A model generated the notes under the pieces. It was not told the DNA's origin. It did no database searches and saw only the letters and a list, made by a program, of their open reading frames with translations. Made by a program: the position numbers and the translations under genes. DNA of 64,000 nt, from positions 1 through 64,000 of the forward strand of contig JADNRV010000162.1 of the NCBI GenBank assembly GCA_015499995.1, in the 5' to 3' direction. This document shows positions 24,015 through 35,430 of this stretch, in pieces (within the stretch, counting starts at the first letter, position 1; each line of letters begins with the position of its first letter). This DNA is from Flammula alnicola (lineage: Eukaryota; Basidiomycota; Agaricomycetes; Agaricales; Strophariaceae).

Positions 24015-25258
24015 TGGCCTGTGGGTATAACAAAGGGCGGGTGGTGGGGATGTCGTACGCCCGTGGCTGATCGACGAGGTGGGCGGTTGCGCTGACAGGG
24101 GGCAGGCCGGGTTGCGTGGTCGCAGCCTATTTGGCTCCAGGTTGGTGAGGTCCAACGGCGCGGTGTCAAACGGCGGGGCAGATAGGCTGGTGATTGGTAT
24201 ACGGCAGCGGCGGCGATTTCGTGCACCATGGACGGTGACACCAGTGCCACCGCCGCCGCCGGTTCGCCTCGTCGTCGTCGTTGCGTCGAAGCACCAGTAG
24301 TGCTGCTGGTGTTGGTTCGCTTCTTGATCCTCGTCGTGGTGAAGCAGCAGAGACGCTGCTGCTGCTGGTCCTCGTTGTTGATAGGTTTGGAGGCCAAAAT
24401 GCGGTGGTGGGAAGGGAGGCGCTGGTGGAGGCAATGGGGTGCGCGATGCCAAATAGCGCAGCAGATGGGGCTTGGGGTGGTGTAAGGCCGTGGTGGGTGC
24501 CGGACAGCGGGGGCGCAGGCGCAGGCGGTATCTTGCTTGCTGGGTTGGTTGGATGGGAGGCGGGGATGATGGCGGGTTAGCTGGAACGTGGCAGCGGCGA
24601 GGGTGGTGGTAACGATGACAGCGAACGAGCCTGGAGAAAGGAGACAGAGGGAGCTCGTGGGTCAGTGATGCGGTTATGGTAGGAAAATCTCGAAACGAGT
24701 CGCATATTGCGACTCATTTCCTGACGTACCGGGTGGGTCTCCCTCACATAGGGCCTCCCCTTATTTTCCTTCACTCCTCTCACCCTCCCAAATCCCCGTG
24801 AACACCAGCCCACGTACCTCAGAGAGGTGGGGGTCACACGACGTGGCTGTGGTTTGTTAGTGTCGTATAGTACCTGATTAGACATTAAATCAGTTATAAA
24901 ATCAAATGAAAGGTAATCAAACACTTACTACATGTGTTTTTGAGGTCTTGAGGGGCAGGAGGGACAAGGTAGAAGTGAGGGAGGATGGTGGTGGTGGTGG
25001 AAGACCAAGATCAACGACGGTCAGTGTCGTTGATCTGATATCCGGCTGTTTCCAGGTCGATCCGATTGGTTGGCAAAGCCGGACCGACCAGCATTGGAGG
25101 CGTTCTCATCGTCGAGGACGTCTCGGACAACACTGAAATGAACGTTAGAAGTATATTTTATTATCGGTATGCATTTAGATATGAAATAAATAAATATTTA
25201 ACCATGTCCGAGTAAGGGCTTGACTTCCTAATACTACTCTATCGAAGTTGGCTTGAAA

Positions 25259-25646
25259 GCGTGGTGATTTCGGGCATTCTGAAACCACCTATCTCGCACT
25301 TTGTACTGCTGTGAGTATTGTGATGGCTCTAAAATATAGCTAGTCTAATAGAAGACAAGTATTACTTTAACAATATTCCCTTTCGCCGGTCTCCTTCAGA
25401 GTGTACGCAATGGTACATGATTTCTAGTCAACAAAGACACGAAGTGTGATAATCTCACATCAGAGATGGCCATAAAGATGGCATTTTGAAGTTAGTGTAA
25501 TGCACAACCCACTTCAGCCTTAAACACTATCTAGAGACTTTATATGAAATTCATACAAAAGGTCTAGGGCATTATTTTAATTTGATACACTTAGAATGAG
25601 ACCAAAAGGCGAGTTTGCCCATCTCAATAGCCCGAAATCACCACGT
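25259..25646. repeat. Possible small MITE-like inverted-repeat unit
   Basis: A 16-bp exact inverted repeat CGTGGTGATTTCGGGC bounds ~390 bp of AT-rich sequence inside the GC-rich core. I see no clear target duplication (flanks GAAAG and TTCTG). Confidence 0.45.
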
Positions 25647-26102
25647 TCTGATGGTCATTCGCAATAACTCTCCAGGAAATAGGAAATTTCAAGTTTTAAA
25701 TTTATACTTGAGTATATTAGTTCTATTATATCTCTCAAAGTTATATGGGTTTGACTACTTGCTTGGCTAATTTCAACATCCCGGTGTCGTTGTCGACGAC
25801 TCTGAAGACCCAATTATCGACGGCCCGGGATATTCAAACTCCGCTCGAACGACGATCAACAGTTTTCAACATCGTTGATCTCGTTCTCATACTTCCATCT
25901 TCCTCTCCAGTGCTGCCAGCCAGCTCCAATCCACCACCGGGTCGACACCCACGCCGTGTGCCCCTCCCTCTCTGCCTTTGAGGATGTGGGCCGGCATCCA
26001 GCAAAGAAGATACTCTCCAGACGAAACCACGACCCAGCAAACGTCGCCAGCAACTGCAAAGAACGCGAGCTGCTGCTTCGACACGACGAAGGGGTTGGTG
26101 TA

Positions 26103-26142
26103 GAGGAGGAGGAGGAGGAGGAGGAGGAGGAGGAGGAGGAAG
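26103..26142 (+). repeat. (GAG)n microsatellite
   Basis: About a dozen consecutive GAG/AGG units within the core of the long-arm element. Confidence 0.9.
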
Positions 26143-26950
26143 GGGAGAAGCAGCAGCAGTACTGCTGCTTCAATGCGATGACAATGGCCACCGTCGTCCT
26201 CGTCCCGTCCTCACCCTAGCCTCCTCCTAGTCGAATCCGGTTGGGCACGAAACGGTGTGTCCCCGCTCCCACCTCCCAGTTAGCACCACCACCGTCGGTC
26301 GCACCAGCATCTGCACCATTCCCCCTACCACGGCTCACCGACAGGGCAAAGTGGGTGGCGCAAGGCAGGTGAGCGGCACGCACGGCGCACGACAACATGA
26401 TGGCGCGACAACGAAACGGCGCACGCCACCGCAGCTCGCCGCCGCGGGTAACGGAGACCACATCGCGACACCATCCAACGATGACACCACCATGACGCTG
26501 TGCAACGAATACAACACGACGAGTCTGACACCACAACGCACCGGGTGTGCCAACGACAACCCGACCGTGGGTGCATCAACGCCGAGTCGACGATGCTGCC
26601 GCTACCACTGCAGCATCACCCGACACGGCTTCCCCTCCAACAACAACGTCGCCGCTGCGGCTGCAGCGTGCAGTTGTAACGACGAGGCCCGCCTCTGCGG
26701 CAACAACGACGAGTGCTGCAAGGCGACGACGAAGGGCCAGCAATACGATGCAGGCGACGCGAGACGGGGCAGGGACATGAGGTGGGATAAAGGCGAGGCA
26801 ACGGCAAAGGCGCAGGCAGTATGCTCGCGAGCACACGGCGGCAACTGCGACATTCGCAACATGTGCTTGCAAGTTGCACGCGCCGAGTCCTGCTCACGAG
26901 TCGCAGCCCCCGCCGTGTGCTCGGAGTGGGAGGCCGAGGGTAATAGATAC

Positions 26951-26989
26951 AAAGCCCAGAGTGCCATTAGTAATGGCACTCTGGGCTTT
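26951..26989. repeat. Inner hairpin of right arm
   Basis: 19-bp perfect arms beginning AAAGCCCAGAGTGCC, with a single central base. It shares the GCCCAGAGTGCCAT core with the left-arm hairpin. Confidence 0.85.
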
Positions 26990-27244
26990 TGTTATATATA
27001 CATTGTATAATAGCTTTCTTTAAAGTATAATATACAAATTAACGGACATATAACTACGAGAGTGGGCATCGAGAATGAGCAGCAAAAATGGTAATGCAAG
27101 TTACATGTTCCCGCCCTCAGTTCCTGACAAACTTGGTATCATTAGATTTCTATTTATGAGTAGATTCCAACTAGATAAAAAAAAGAGGCGGGACAAATGA
27201 ATAGCGGCCAAGGAATGGTAAATCTTTTCGAAGTTGATGAGCGC

Positions 27245-28688
27245 TAAAGTGCTAGGTTTCGTCTATGTTGGAAATGATCTAGCTAGTGGTGCAGAAAGAA
27301 CTCTACACTCAACACAACCAAACCACAAAACCAACAACTTGACTAGACGTAGTCTTGTGTGCGAGTCTCGGGGGTAAAGTATGAAAAAGGAGAAGTGCTT
27401 CGACTTGTAAACAAGTCTACGCGGGTTTTGGTATGGGGCGGGTTTTAGTTCCGTAGAACTGGTGTGGTGACTTTCTAACTTCAAAACAATGCCGACTCGG
27501 ACTTCCTTTAACTTGACGACTGATACGAACTGTTGACTTTAACTGGACTTTAACAACCTGTAACTTTCATGCAGTGACCGCGACGAGTATGCACTACAAC
27601 TTTCACGCTACCACGACGGGATCGCGCTACAACTTTCACGTGGTCACGACGGGCGCACGCTACACTTTACAGAAACACATGTCAAACTCTGGTTAACTAC
27701 TTCTCAAGCTTGCAATGGTCGCAAAGCTGTTTTGAAGCGTCAAATGTTGGTCTTTATTAAATTAAGTCCGGTGCGACGAGGTTAAATCGTTCCCTTAAGT
27801 GTTTTCACTGGTTTTAAAGCGTCAACTGTGGGGTGGATTGCCTACTCTACTACGTACGTTACAAGCATATTTTATACCTACTGAGCGCCAAGCCCCTACA
27901 TGTTGCATATGATTCTACGCGTCTAATAGCGCTATTTCTACTGGTTCATGGTGTCGTGATTGCGGGTCCGTTCGGTAACGGTAACTGGTGAGTCCCCGTT
28001 TCTGGCATATGTTTTGGTTTCAAGGATGAACCGTTATGTCGCGGAACACCCTCTTTTGGGGTCAATACAGTTGTGTCCGTATTTAGACACATTATTGCCC
28101 GATTGGGATGCACGGCACATTCAGCGCGGGTTTCTCTTTTACCGGTGCGGCACGGTCGTCGGTTAAATCGGAGCCGCCACCTCTATGGCGGCGTTCCCCG
28201 CGTGCTTCACAATGAGTTGGCCTCTGCGAGGTCGGCTTGTTCGGAACCGAATTACTCAGCCGTTCTACGCGTATAACGGACAGATAGGTGTATGGGACAA
28301 TGTGGACCACTTGGTCACGTGTTCTTTGGCCCGTGATCGACGCGTCTAACGCCGTATCCATATTGGACTAGTCGTGCCTCAAGGCTTCGGGATTCTCATT
28401 CTGCGCGGGTCTCTCCAGTCGAAGCCTCTTGTTTGATTCGCAGGGACACACGGAGGTCATGCTTCTTTGGCATCAACCTTAGTTCTACGCGTACTTCTGA
28501 GCTTACTAGCTAGGCCCGCCGGACCGTAGATAGTTACTTCCGTTGTACTTGGTTATGTGGTTTCCCACGTGTAACCCACTTAGTCGGCCAGCACGAGGTA
28601 TGCCGCCTACCCTTGTTTCCCTAGTGTAATAGGTTGATTGATTGGGAAATCGCAAAATTCCACGGATGGACCGCGCCGCGCCCTATCA
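27245..28688 (-). repeat. 3' LTR of the Gypsy-type element
   Basis: In element orientation it begins TGATAGGG and ends near CCTAGCACTTTA. It matches 48765-50165 and, inverted, 50432-51579. It contains a ~45-bp segment near 28290-28335 missing from the right copy, and it retains many CpG sites that are TpG/CpA in the right copy. Confidence 0.9.
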
Positions 28689-28700
28689 TCTCCCCCACAC
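28689..28700 (-). promoter_or_regulatory. Polypurine tract
   Basis: Minus-strand GTGTGGGGGAGA directly abuts the TGATAGGG start of the 3' LTR, the expected plus-strand primer position. Confidence 0.7.
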
Positions 28701-28727
28701 TTATAATATTGACTGTCCCCAGTCAAT
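28690..28727 (+). promoter_or_regulatory. C-rich plus hairpin box upstream of antisense gene A
   Basis: CTCCCCCACACTT is followed by the hairpin ATTGACTG-tccc-CAGTCAAT (28708-28727). The C-rich part is the complement of the element's PPT. The same arrangement recurs at 32238. It could act as a promoter or RNA structure for the antisense gene. Confidence 0.5.
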
Positions 28728-29157
28728 GCCGCGTGATCCGAATGTGCTTCTCCCTATGCCTTGGTTGCTGGCCGAAGTGCCGCACGGATTTTTCCATGAT
28801 TGTTAAGCATTCCTGCAATGTCCAAGACCGTTACTCCATCGTGCCGATCAAGCCGTCCCTCGCCACATCACCAGATTTGGTCACGGCGTTATTTATCTCC
28901 CCACGTGCCCATTGTATGTTTTTGCCTCAAACTTTAGCGCCCGTCTAGAAGTCAAGGTACGTGCACCGCTCAGTCGTTCAAACTTTATGCTCCGCGCGTG
29001 GAACCCCTCGCCCATTGTTCTTCCAGATCCCGCGTCGTTTGCTGCTGGCGCACAGACCAGATGGGACTTAATAAATAACGCGTCGTGTTTTGGACGCTGA
29101 GTTCAACAACCGATTGTTTTTCACATTCCAACCTCAATCCTTCCACCTGTTTCTACC

Positions 29158-31205
29158 ATGTCTTCTTCCCGGGAACCATCTCCTTTGCCTACCCTTGACG
29201 CTGCCATTGGTATTTTTGACATTTACCAGTTTATTTGCCCTGCTCTCCCGGCACTCCGGGACTGCCTGCAGGATGAGATCAACGCGGATTCCGCCTACGC
29301 GGCTCTTCAGAGCCAGGTGTATTTCATGGTGCGTGTTTAGTCAAAGTCCGCGTTTTTACGCAGATTCTGACTTGTTTTGTGTCGACAGAGTCGTTTCTTA
29401 TGTTTTGCAGATATCGTGGGTAGTGAATACCTAATTCCCGACGACATTCACGCTTTCCGCCGACTTCACGCGGACCTCGCCAAGCTGTTGTCCCCCGATC
29501 AGCTTACGGCGCTCCTGTGTGAGGACTGGATTATTGACAATCCAGCACGGGTACGTTTCTTCAACCCTAATGCTGCCAGACAAATACTGACACTAATCTT
29601 TATTCCAGAAATCATTGCCCCTTGACTACACTTTCCCACCTGCCCCGGCTGGCGCTCTTCTGTTTACACCGCAACGACAGAAACTGGCTGAGGATTTCAT
29701 GCGAAAGCAACAACAAGAACACACCCGGCGGGTCGCTGCTCAGAAAGCACGCGAGGAACGCGCCCGCCTAGCCGCCCTGCGTGAGCAGGCTGAGCGAGAG
29801 GAAGCGGCTCAACAGGCCGAACTACAACGACAGGCCGCCATGTCTGCGCACCAAACGGAGGTCGACCAGGCGCCGGGTAAGCTTTCCTTGGTTCCTGTAC
29901 TCCTTCCACATTGGCTTACAGTCGGGTGTTTGACCATAGATCTGGACTCCTTAATTCGCTTTTCCGAGGGTGACATCAACGCGCGTGAAGCTACGCCTCC
30001 ACTTCCTGCATCGTCCAAAGCCGCGGGCAAACGCAAGCGCGCGTCCAGCGTACGCCGTTCCGAGCGTCAACTCGCCAAGAGTAAGGCAATTGTTACGGGC
30101 TCAGGTGACGAAGAAGACGGCCCCGCAGGCTCCGCAGGGCCATCAAAAAGGGCGAAGTACGTGCCTTCCCGTGCCCGTACCAAAATTTTGTCGCAGGAAG
30201 ACCTCCTAGCAAAAGCGCAAGCTTTGTGGCAGCAGACTCCTGCTGGTCTACGTGCAGACGCGCCCCCGCCTTTCATAGACGCAGCCCAACTCAAGTTGTT
30301 GCGTCTTGGTTTTAACCCAAAGGTACGTTCTCACATTTTACGCGGGTTTTCGTGGCCCTAACCGTTTCTTTTGATGGTTTAGATCAGCGCCCCATGCTTT
30401 GCATGCGTCATGGGGGACACCGAGAAACACTGCCAGTTTTTAGGCGCCAACAAGTGGTGTGCCCCTTGTACCCACCACAAACGCGGGCGCTGTTCTTTTG
30501 TTTGGAACCCCGAGGAGCGCGCCTCCTTCCGAGATCACGCGTATTCTTTGGGTCAGGATTCTTTGGCCAGTAAGTCGAATATTGCTATTTCCCTTGTCTT
30601 GGTTGTAAATTGACTTGTCCTCTTTGCTAGGCTTTCAAGAGGACCTCCGGGCTATCCAATTCCATACCAGTCAAGGACTCATTTCTGCGCGCCAAGCTGA
30701 GGCTTCTTATGACCAAGCTAAACACCTAGCCGCTAAGTTTTCTCGGCGGGTCCTCGACTTATACAACGAGGACTTTCCAGCCGCGTTAACGCGGTCACTA
30801 TTCACCAGTCAGCAATGCGTCGACCTCGTTCTGAAACACGCGTCAAACGTCGACGTTGGCATTCTCGAGTCTCACGGCCTTCCACCCATTGACGAGCTGC
30901 TCCTTTTTCTGGATCCAAATGTATTCAGGGATATCCCTACTACTGGATGGGAACATACTGTTCTTCAGTACCGTATGTACTGCGAATCCCAGGAGGAGAC
31001 GTCTTCCGACGAAGAACACGCGGCTACCGAAGGCCTGCTGGACTTGGAGGCCGAAGAAGCATCGAGCGACGAGAGTAGTGACGAAAGCAGCGGCGAAAGT
31101 GGCGACGGACTTTCCCCGCGTCGACCTAGCGGGGTCGCTAGTCTCTACCAGGGCTTTGCGGATGGCGGTGATTCTGGCAGTAGCGAGTCCGAGAGCGAGG
31201 CGTAG
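29158..31205 (+). CDS. Retroelement-borne antisense gene A: 581-aa protein with Zn2Cys6-like cluster
   Basis: Six exons (29158-29328, 29389-29550, 29609-29876, 29940-30322, 30383-30569, 30631-31205) close to an intact 581-residue frame on the strand opposite to pol. Visible parts: a helical N-terminus (~110 residues); an E/R/Q/A-rich coiled coil (about 125-200); basic, probable nuclear-localisation sequences (KRKRASSVRRSERQLAKS); a six-cysteine cluster with spacing C-x2-C-x8-C-x8-C-x2-C-x7-C at about residues 333-365; a helical region; and a Ser/Asp/Glu-rich acidic C-terminus. The cluster resembles fungal Zn2Cys6 DNA-binding domains, but the first spacer is 8 instead of 6. A DNA-binding or regulatory role is an inference. 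Similar Cys-rich proteins form large uncharacterised families in mushrooms. Confidence 0.75.
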
Positions 31206-32237
31206 GGTACTTTGTTGTAGGGTGTTGTCCTGTCCTTCTTTTGGTGAGTCTTTTCCTTGATTGTTCCTTTTTCTCCCCGTCTTTTTGACTAACCACTTGG
31301 TTTTAGTTGTTATAGTGCCTCCTCGTTTCCCACGTTTTTCTCGCGTTGGTCGGACTCTTGATTCTTCGCAATGGGCTGTTATCTACAGCTCATTTATATA
31401 TATATCATACTGCCCAGGGTAGGGGCTAAACTACCCATAGTATATATAGTTTTCAATAGCCTTTTGTGTGAGGGGTTCGCCCCTTTGTGTTTAATACAGC
31501 CTACCAAGTTCACTTGAGTGGACTTGGTATTAACTTTGGTCTTTTCTTGTGGTGTGATCCTCTCCTTTGTGCGACCCTCTTTGAACTATAATCCTTCTTG
31601 GCTTATCTCTGCTTGGGATAGTATGCTTCTATACGCCTCGCCGTTTTTCACGCGGGTTTCTTGGCAAGCAAGTCTGGGTTCCAACTCGGTGGTGGATAAA
31701 GCTAATCTGGTAACGCTCGGTTGTTTATCTTTACTCTTCGTTCGTTACCCGTTCCTTGTCTTTACACCATTTTTGATGAGCCACCCATGACTTCTACGAC
31801 CTGACCACGTTGGCTTTATCTTGACTAAGTCATCCTTAGTGTAGTCTGCCCCAGCATAGCGTCTTGCTTGTACTCGGCTGAAACCCGCGTCAATCAAATG
31901 TGTTCTATATTTAGGTTACTCATTCAATTTCCGGTAGTAGTTTTGACCGAGGCTCGCGAACACTGATTGCCGCTCAGTTATCTAATTATAGACTGTCTGT
32001 CTTCGACTTGGCCTATTCACTTCAGGTTTCTACTGGATTTGAAGCCGTTTTTGTATTGATTTTTCGGCTCAAAACTTAGCCGTTGGTAGGCTACACTGAC
32101 TCATAGCTAGTTGATGCATTTTACGCGTCCTTCTAGCTCCTGTTGTCTCAGATTTATAGGATTTTTCCTGGTGTTTGCTGCGTAGATTTAACGTTCCCGG
32201 AATCTGGTGTCTTTTTGGCCGCTCCTTAGTGTCCCCC
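31206..32237. other. Spacer between antisense genes A and B
   Basis: About 1 kb without a supported gene. It contains a GGGG-TTCG-CCCC hairpin near 31473 and a longer hairpin TACCAAGT...ACTTGGTA near 31502-31529, possible 3'-end structures for gene A. Confidence 0.45.
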
Positions 32238-32274
32238 CTCCCCCACACTTTACAACTTGACTGTCCTCAGTCAA
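32238..32274 (+). promoter_or_regulatory. Second copy of the C-rich plus hairpin box, upstream of gene B
   Basis: CTCCCCCACACTT is followed by TTGACTG-tcct-CAGTCAA (32257-32274). The spacing matches the first copy within one base. It lies 293 bp before the gene B start. Confidence 0.5.
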
Positions 32275-32530
32275 ACTTCGAGTGCGTGCCGTCGGAGGTA
32301 CCATGCCAGCTGATTTCTTTTCATGTGCAAGGCACCTTCATCGGACCAGGGCGCCCGCTTGTAACAAGGCCGTTTCGCCCGTAAAATTTTTCTTTCGCAG
32401 GCTCTTGACCCGACACGCCCCGCTTCCTGGCTCGAGCGTCAGAAAGACGCAGGAAGTATAAAAACCCCAAGTCGACCGACCGGTGAAAGTCAGGGACTTC
32501 AGCGTTTCTAACCTCGCATCCTTCTGTGTT

Positions 32531-33960
32531 ATGTCGCCTCAGGACTCTACGGCCAAAGACGGTTTACCGGGCTTCGACGCAGCTGTCAGCTCGTTGGACA
32601 ACTATATCGCGCTTCGTGCGCTTTATGGTCGTTTGCCCAGTGTCACCGTCCGATACTTGGCTGATGAGCTCGTGGCGGTTGTCAAGCCTATTGTGCGTAG
32701 TTCTTGACTCGCTCAATGGTACCGAATCTTTTTCAAACTCATGCGTCCGTTTCACGCGTTTTTCGTAGCTCCCTTGGGCCGCCACCACAGACGTACTGCT
32801 CGCCAACCAAGCAGCCTGCGATTTGTTACTTCACATGCGGAAAGAACATCTGTCACTCAAAGACCTTGCCGGCCTCGGATACCAGCCGCCTCAACCACTC
32901 ATCGCCCTGCTCAACATAACCTATCGAATTTATACTCATAGGAACCCGAAGAGTGCTGAAGCGTTGAAGGGTAAGGAGTGCGACCATATCTCCGAAGCAC
33001 AGCTCAGGGAGAATGCCAAGCGCACCGCCAAGGAGGTAAGATACTACACTTTTCGGTCATCTCTTGTTTAACTTTACTGCCAGGCTCGCCGTCGCCGCGT
33101 CAAATCCAAGGCCGCCCTCACTGATACTGATGAAGACATGGAACCTGTTGTTATCACCGGCGACTGCGAGACACCCCCAGTTCAGGGAGAGCCAGTAAAT
33201 GGTCCACTCTATTTTGTTTATCCTGACTAACACCAAACTTATTAGATGCATGTCGACGACACCTCTGCCTCGAAGGATGCCAGTCCCGCACCGTCCGCTG
33301 AAGCTCCAAAGGGTAAGACGCCCCCTACTCGGCCCCGTAACATGGTCAAGGAAACCACTGTGCATGCATTTTGATTATACGCCTGTTTCCCAGACCGCTG
33401 ATTACACGCGTCGTTCATCCTTAGTCCGAGCGTCGCCCCGAGGTGCGCTTTCTTCCTTTGGCGCTCATCTCAGGCGTAGATACTAACTCCCCGGAATACC
33501 GTAAGGCCTCAAAGTATGCTCTTCGTGGTAGCAGCAAGGGGACTATATCCAGCAAGCGCCAGCGGTCCACTGCGTCCATTATGACCGTCACCGCCAGTCC
33601 TTTGCCTGGTACGCTAATTTTCCGCGTGAAACGCTCCTTATGCTCATACGCGCAGCTTCAGCCATTGTTAGTGATCCTCAAGTTGCGGATGCTCTTGACC
33701 GCGTTAAAGCCTTACAGGACGAGGAACAGTTGACTGTTTCCACTCGTCGAGGTATCCTTAAAACGCGCGAGATTCTACTTGGTCAACTTGACGAACACAA
33801 CTATCATCTGCGCTACAACCTGCGTATGCGCGAGATAGTTATTGGCGAACTTACTCGCTGGAGCGAGGAGCATGACCCTGGTGCGCGCCCATTTCGCGCG
33901 TGTTTCCAAACCCGGTCTGACGCTCTTATTTTTCCAACAGGTTGCCCCGTTCCTCGTTAG
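32531..33960 (+). CDS. Retroelement-borne antisense gene B: 355-aa unknown protein
   Basis: Seven exons (32531-32692, 32769-33035, 33084-33194, 33246-33344, 33425-33608, 33656-33880, 33941-33960) close to an intact 355-residue frame opposite to pol. I do not recognise the family. The first ~140 residues are helical (FDAAVSSLDNYIALRALYG, LANQAACDLLLHMRKEHLSL). A basic/acidic low-complexity middle with KRTAKE and RRRRVKSK is followed by an Ala/Pro/Ser-rich segment, then a helical C-terminal half with coiled-coil potential (QVADALDRVKALQDEEQLTV). The intron at 33345 needs a GTCAAG donor and is the weakest junction; the last exon is only 20 nt. Confidence 0.65.
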
Positions 33961-34102
33961 ACGCGTTAACCGTCCTTTCGTCAGACTTCCGACCTGATAC
34001 TGTAGCAAGAGGTTTTTCCACTCCAACGCGCGGAAATGTTCACTTCCAGTAGTACATCGTCAATTTGTACTTGTTCGCGTAGAGTTTTTCCCTCAATGCC
34101 AC

Positions 34103-35430
34103 TTATGCATCTTCATCGCTGTCCGATTCTAAGTCCGGCTCGCTTGCATCGTCTAAGTCTCTAATAGGCACCTTGGCAAATGTCAAGTCTTTGGTACCAT
34201 CATAGTCCTCTTCTCCAGGTTCATCTAAGTCCAGCACTTTTTGTAGTCCTCTGGCAGATATCGCGAGCCAGTCTAATACTTTCTCCAGCAGCTCTATCTT
34301 TTTACGCGCGTAATAAGGGAGTACGCAGAAAGCGCCTACTTTGTGGTGCCATAAAGCGCCATTCATTTCCGCCACTACATATGAACCGCCCGTAGTTCGT
34401 CTTATGACTACTACTGGTCCCACATAGCGTGGCTTCATTTTCTTGTCGAGATTGGATTCAATCGAGCTATTTCGGACCAAAATTAAGTCCCCTGGTTTGA
34501 AATCGAAGTCCTTGATCACCGCCTGGCGATCGTTCTCATATTTCAGCAAACGCGCGGCTTTTTCTTCGCTTATGTGTTCCCTCATTTTGTCAATGTGGAC
34601 CGAGTGCTTGGCTAATGCTTTGGCGCGGAAACCAATTAACTCCGCATCTGATAATACTCTGCCTGGTAGTTTAACTAACCAGGTGGCTTCAATCACATCT
34701 AACGGTACAATAGGATGTGCTGCGGTTACCATGAAGAACGGCGAGCAACCCAACCTTTTCCTAACCGAGATGCGGTCCGCCCACAGTACATGATGCAGGA
34801 ACCAGAACCACTTAGCGACATTGCCGCCTGTTGCTTTGTATAACATTTGTCTGATGTCCCAATGCGGCCGCTCGATGGACCCATTCGCGCGGGAATTGTA
34901 TGGTGATATGCGTATACCCTTTATACCATATTTGTCCGCTAACCAGCGTACAGCGGCTTTGAAGGGTCCACCATTATCTGTCACAATTTCCACTAAACAT
35001 CCCCAACGGCAAATTATGTCTTCAAACATCCATTTCCCAATTGACGCGGCATCCTCAGTTATGAGTGCTCTCGCCTCAGGCCAGGAAGTTAAATGACAAC
35101 GACCGTGAACAATGTATTTACACCCATTTGACTTAGGCGTCATGTGCATAGTATCTGCGTGGACTACCTGGAATACTGACGGAGTGTGCGTTTCAATCGG
35201 CGGGATTTCTATTAGCGCCTTTTGGCGTTCTTGGCACATATTGCAGGTTTTAATATACCATACAACGTCCTTAGCCATCTCAGGCCACCAAAACCTCTGC
35301 CCGATCAATTCTTTTGTTGAGTACACTCCGCGATGTCCCAGACTGTCATGCGCTGATTTTAACATATACATGCGGTGCTCTTTCTCCACAACTAATTGTG
35401 CATGGAATTTTCCCCGCGTCGATATAGACG
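34103..35430 (-). CDS. Integrase of the Gypsy-type element
   Basis: The uninterrupted part is ~428 residues (35389-34103). The zinc-binding HHCC region is present (HDSLGHRGVYST ... CNMCQ), followed by the catalytic core with D in VVHADTMHM, D in VEIVTDNGGPF and E in NSRANGSIERP, then a C-terminal SH3-like segment with FKPGDLILVRNS and YVGPVVVIRRT. No chromodomain is seen; the tail is acidic. It inserts the cDNA into the genome. Its true N-terminus lies upstream, across a one-base gap in a G run near 35430. It is convergent with the antisense 355-aa gene, 142 bp away. Confidence 0.9.

Larger units (their letters stand above)
23530..27244. mobile_element. ~3.7-kb element with long inverted arms and GC-rich core
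   Basis: An arm at about 23530-23860 is matched, diverged and inverted, by about 26951-27244; both contain GTCCCG...TTTTTTATCTAGTTG, ATCTACTCATAAA and the ...GTTA(C/T)CATT sequence. Each arm ends inward in a strong hairpin sharing GCCCAGAGTGCCAT (23827-23860 and 26951-26989). The enclosed core is GC-rich and simple-sequence-like; its long overlapping ORFs look compositional. No transposase is visible, so the element is non-autonomous or decayed. The right arm is cut off abruptly by the LTR starting at 27245, so the outer terminus and target duplication cannot be defined. Confidence 0.6.

Noticed and set aside
23861..24452. Overlapping minus-strand ORFs of 178 and 181 codons
   Set aside because: Two frames of the same strand are open over the same bases and the sequences are low complexity, so the openness is explained by composition.
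26255..27010. 251-codon ORF on the plus strand
   Set aside because: It lies in a GC-rich, trinucleotide-biased core where several frames on both strands are open at once. It is rich in Thr/Ala/Arg runs with no domain, and it runs into the hairpin of the right arm.
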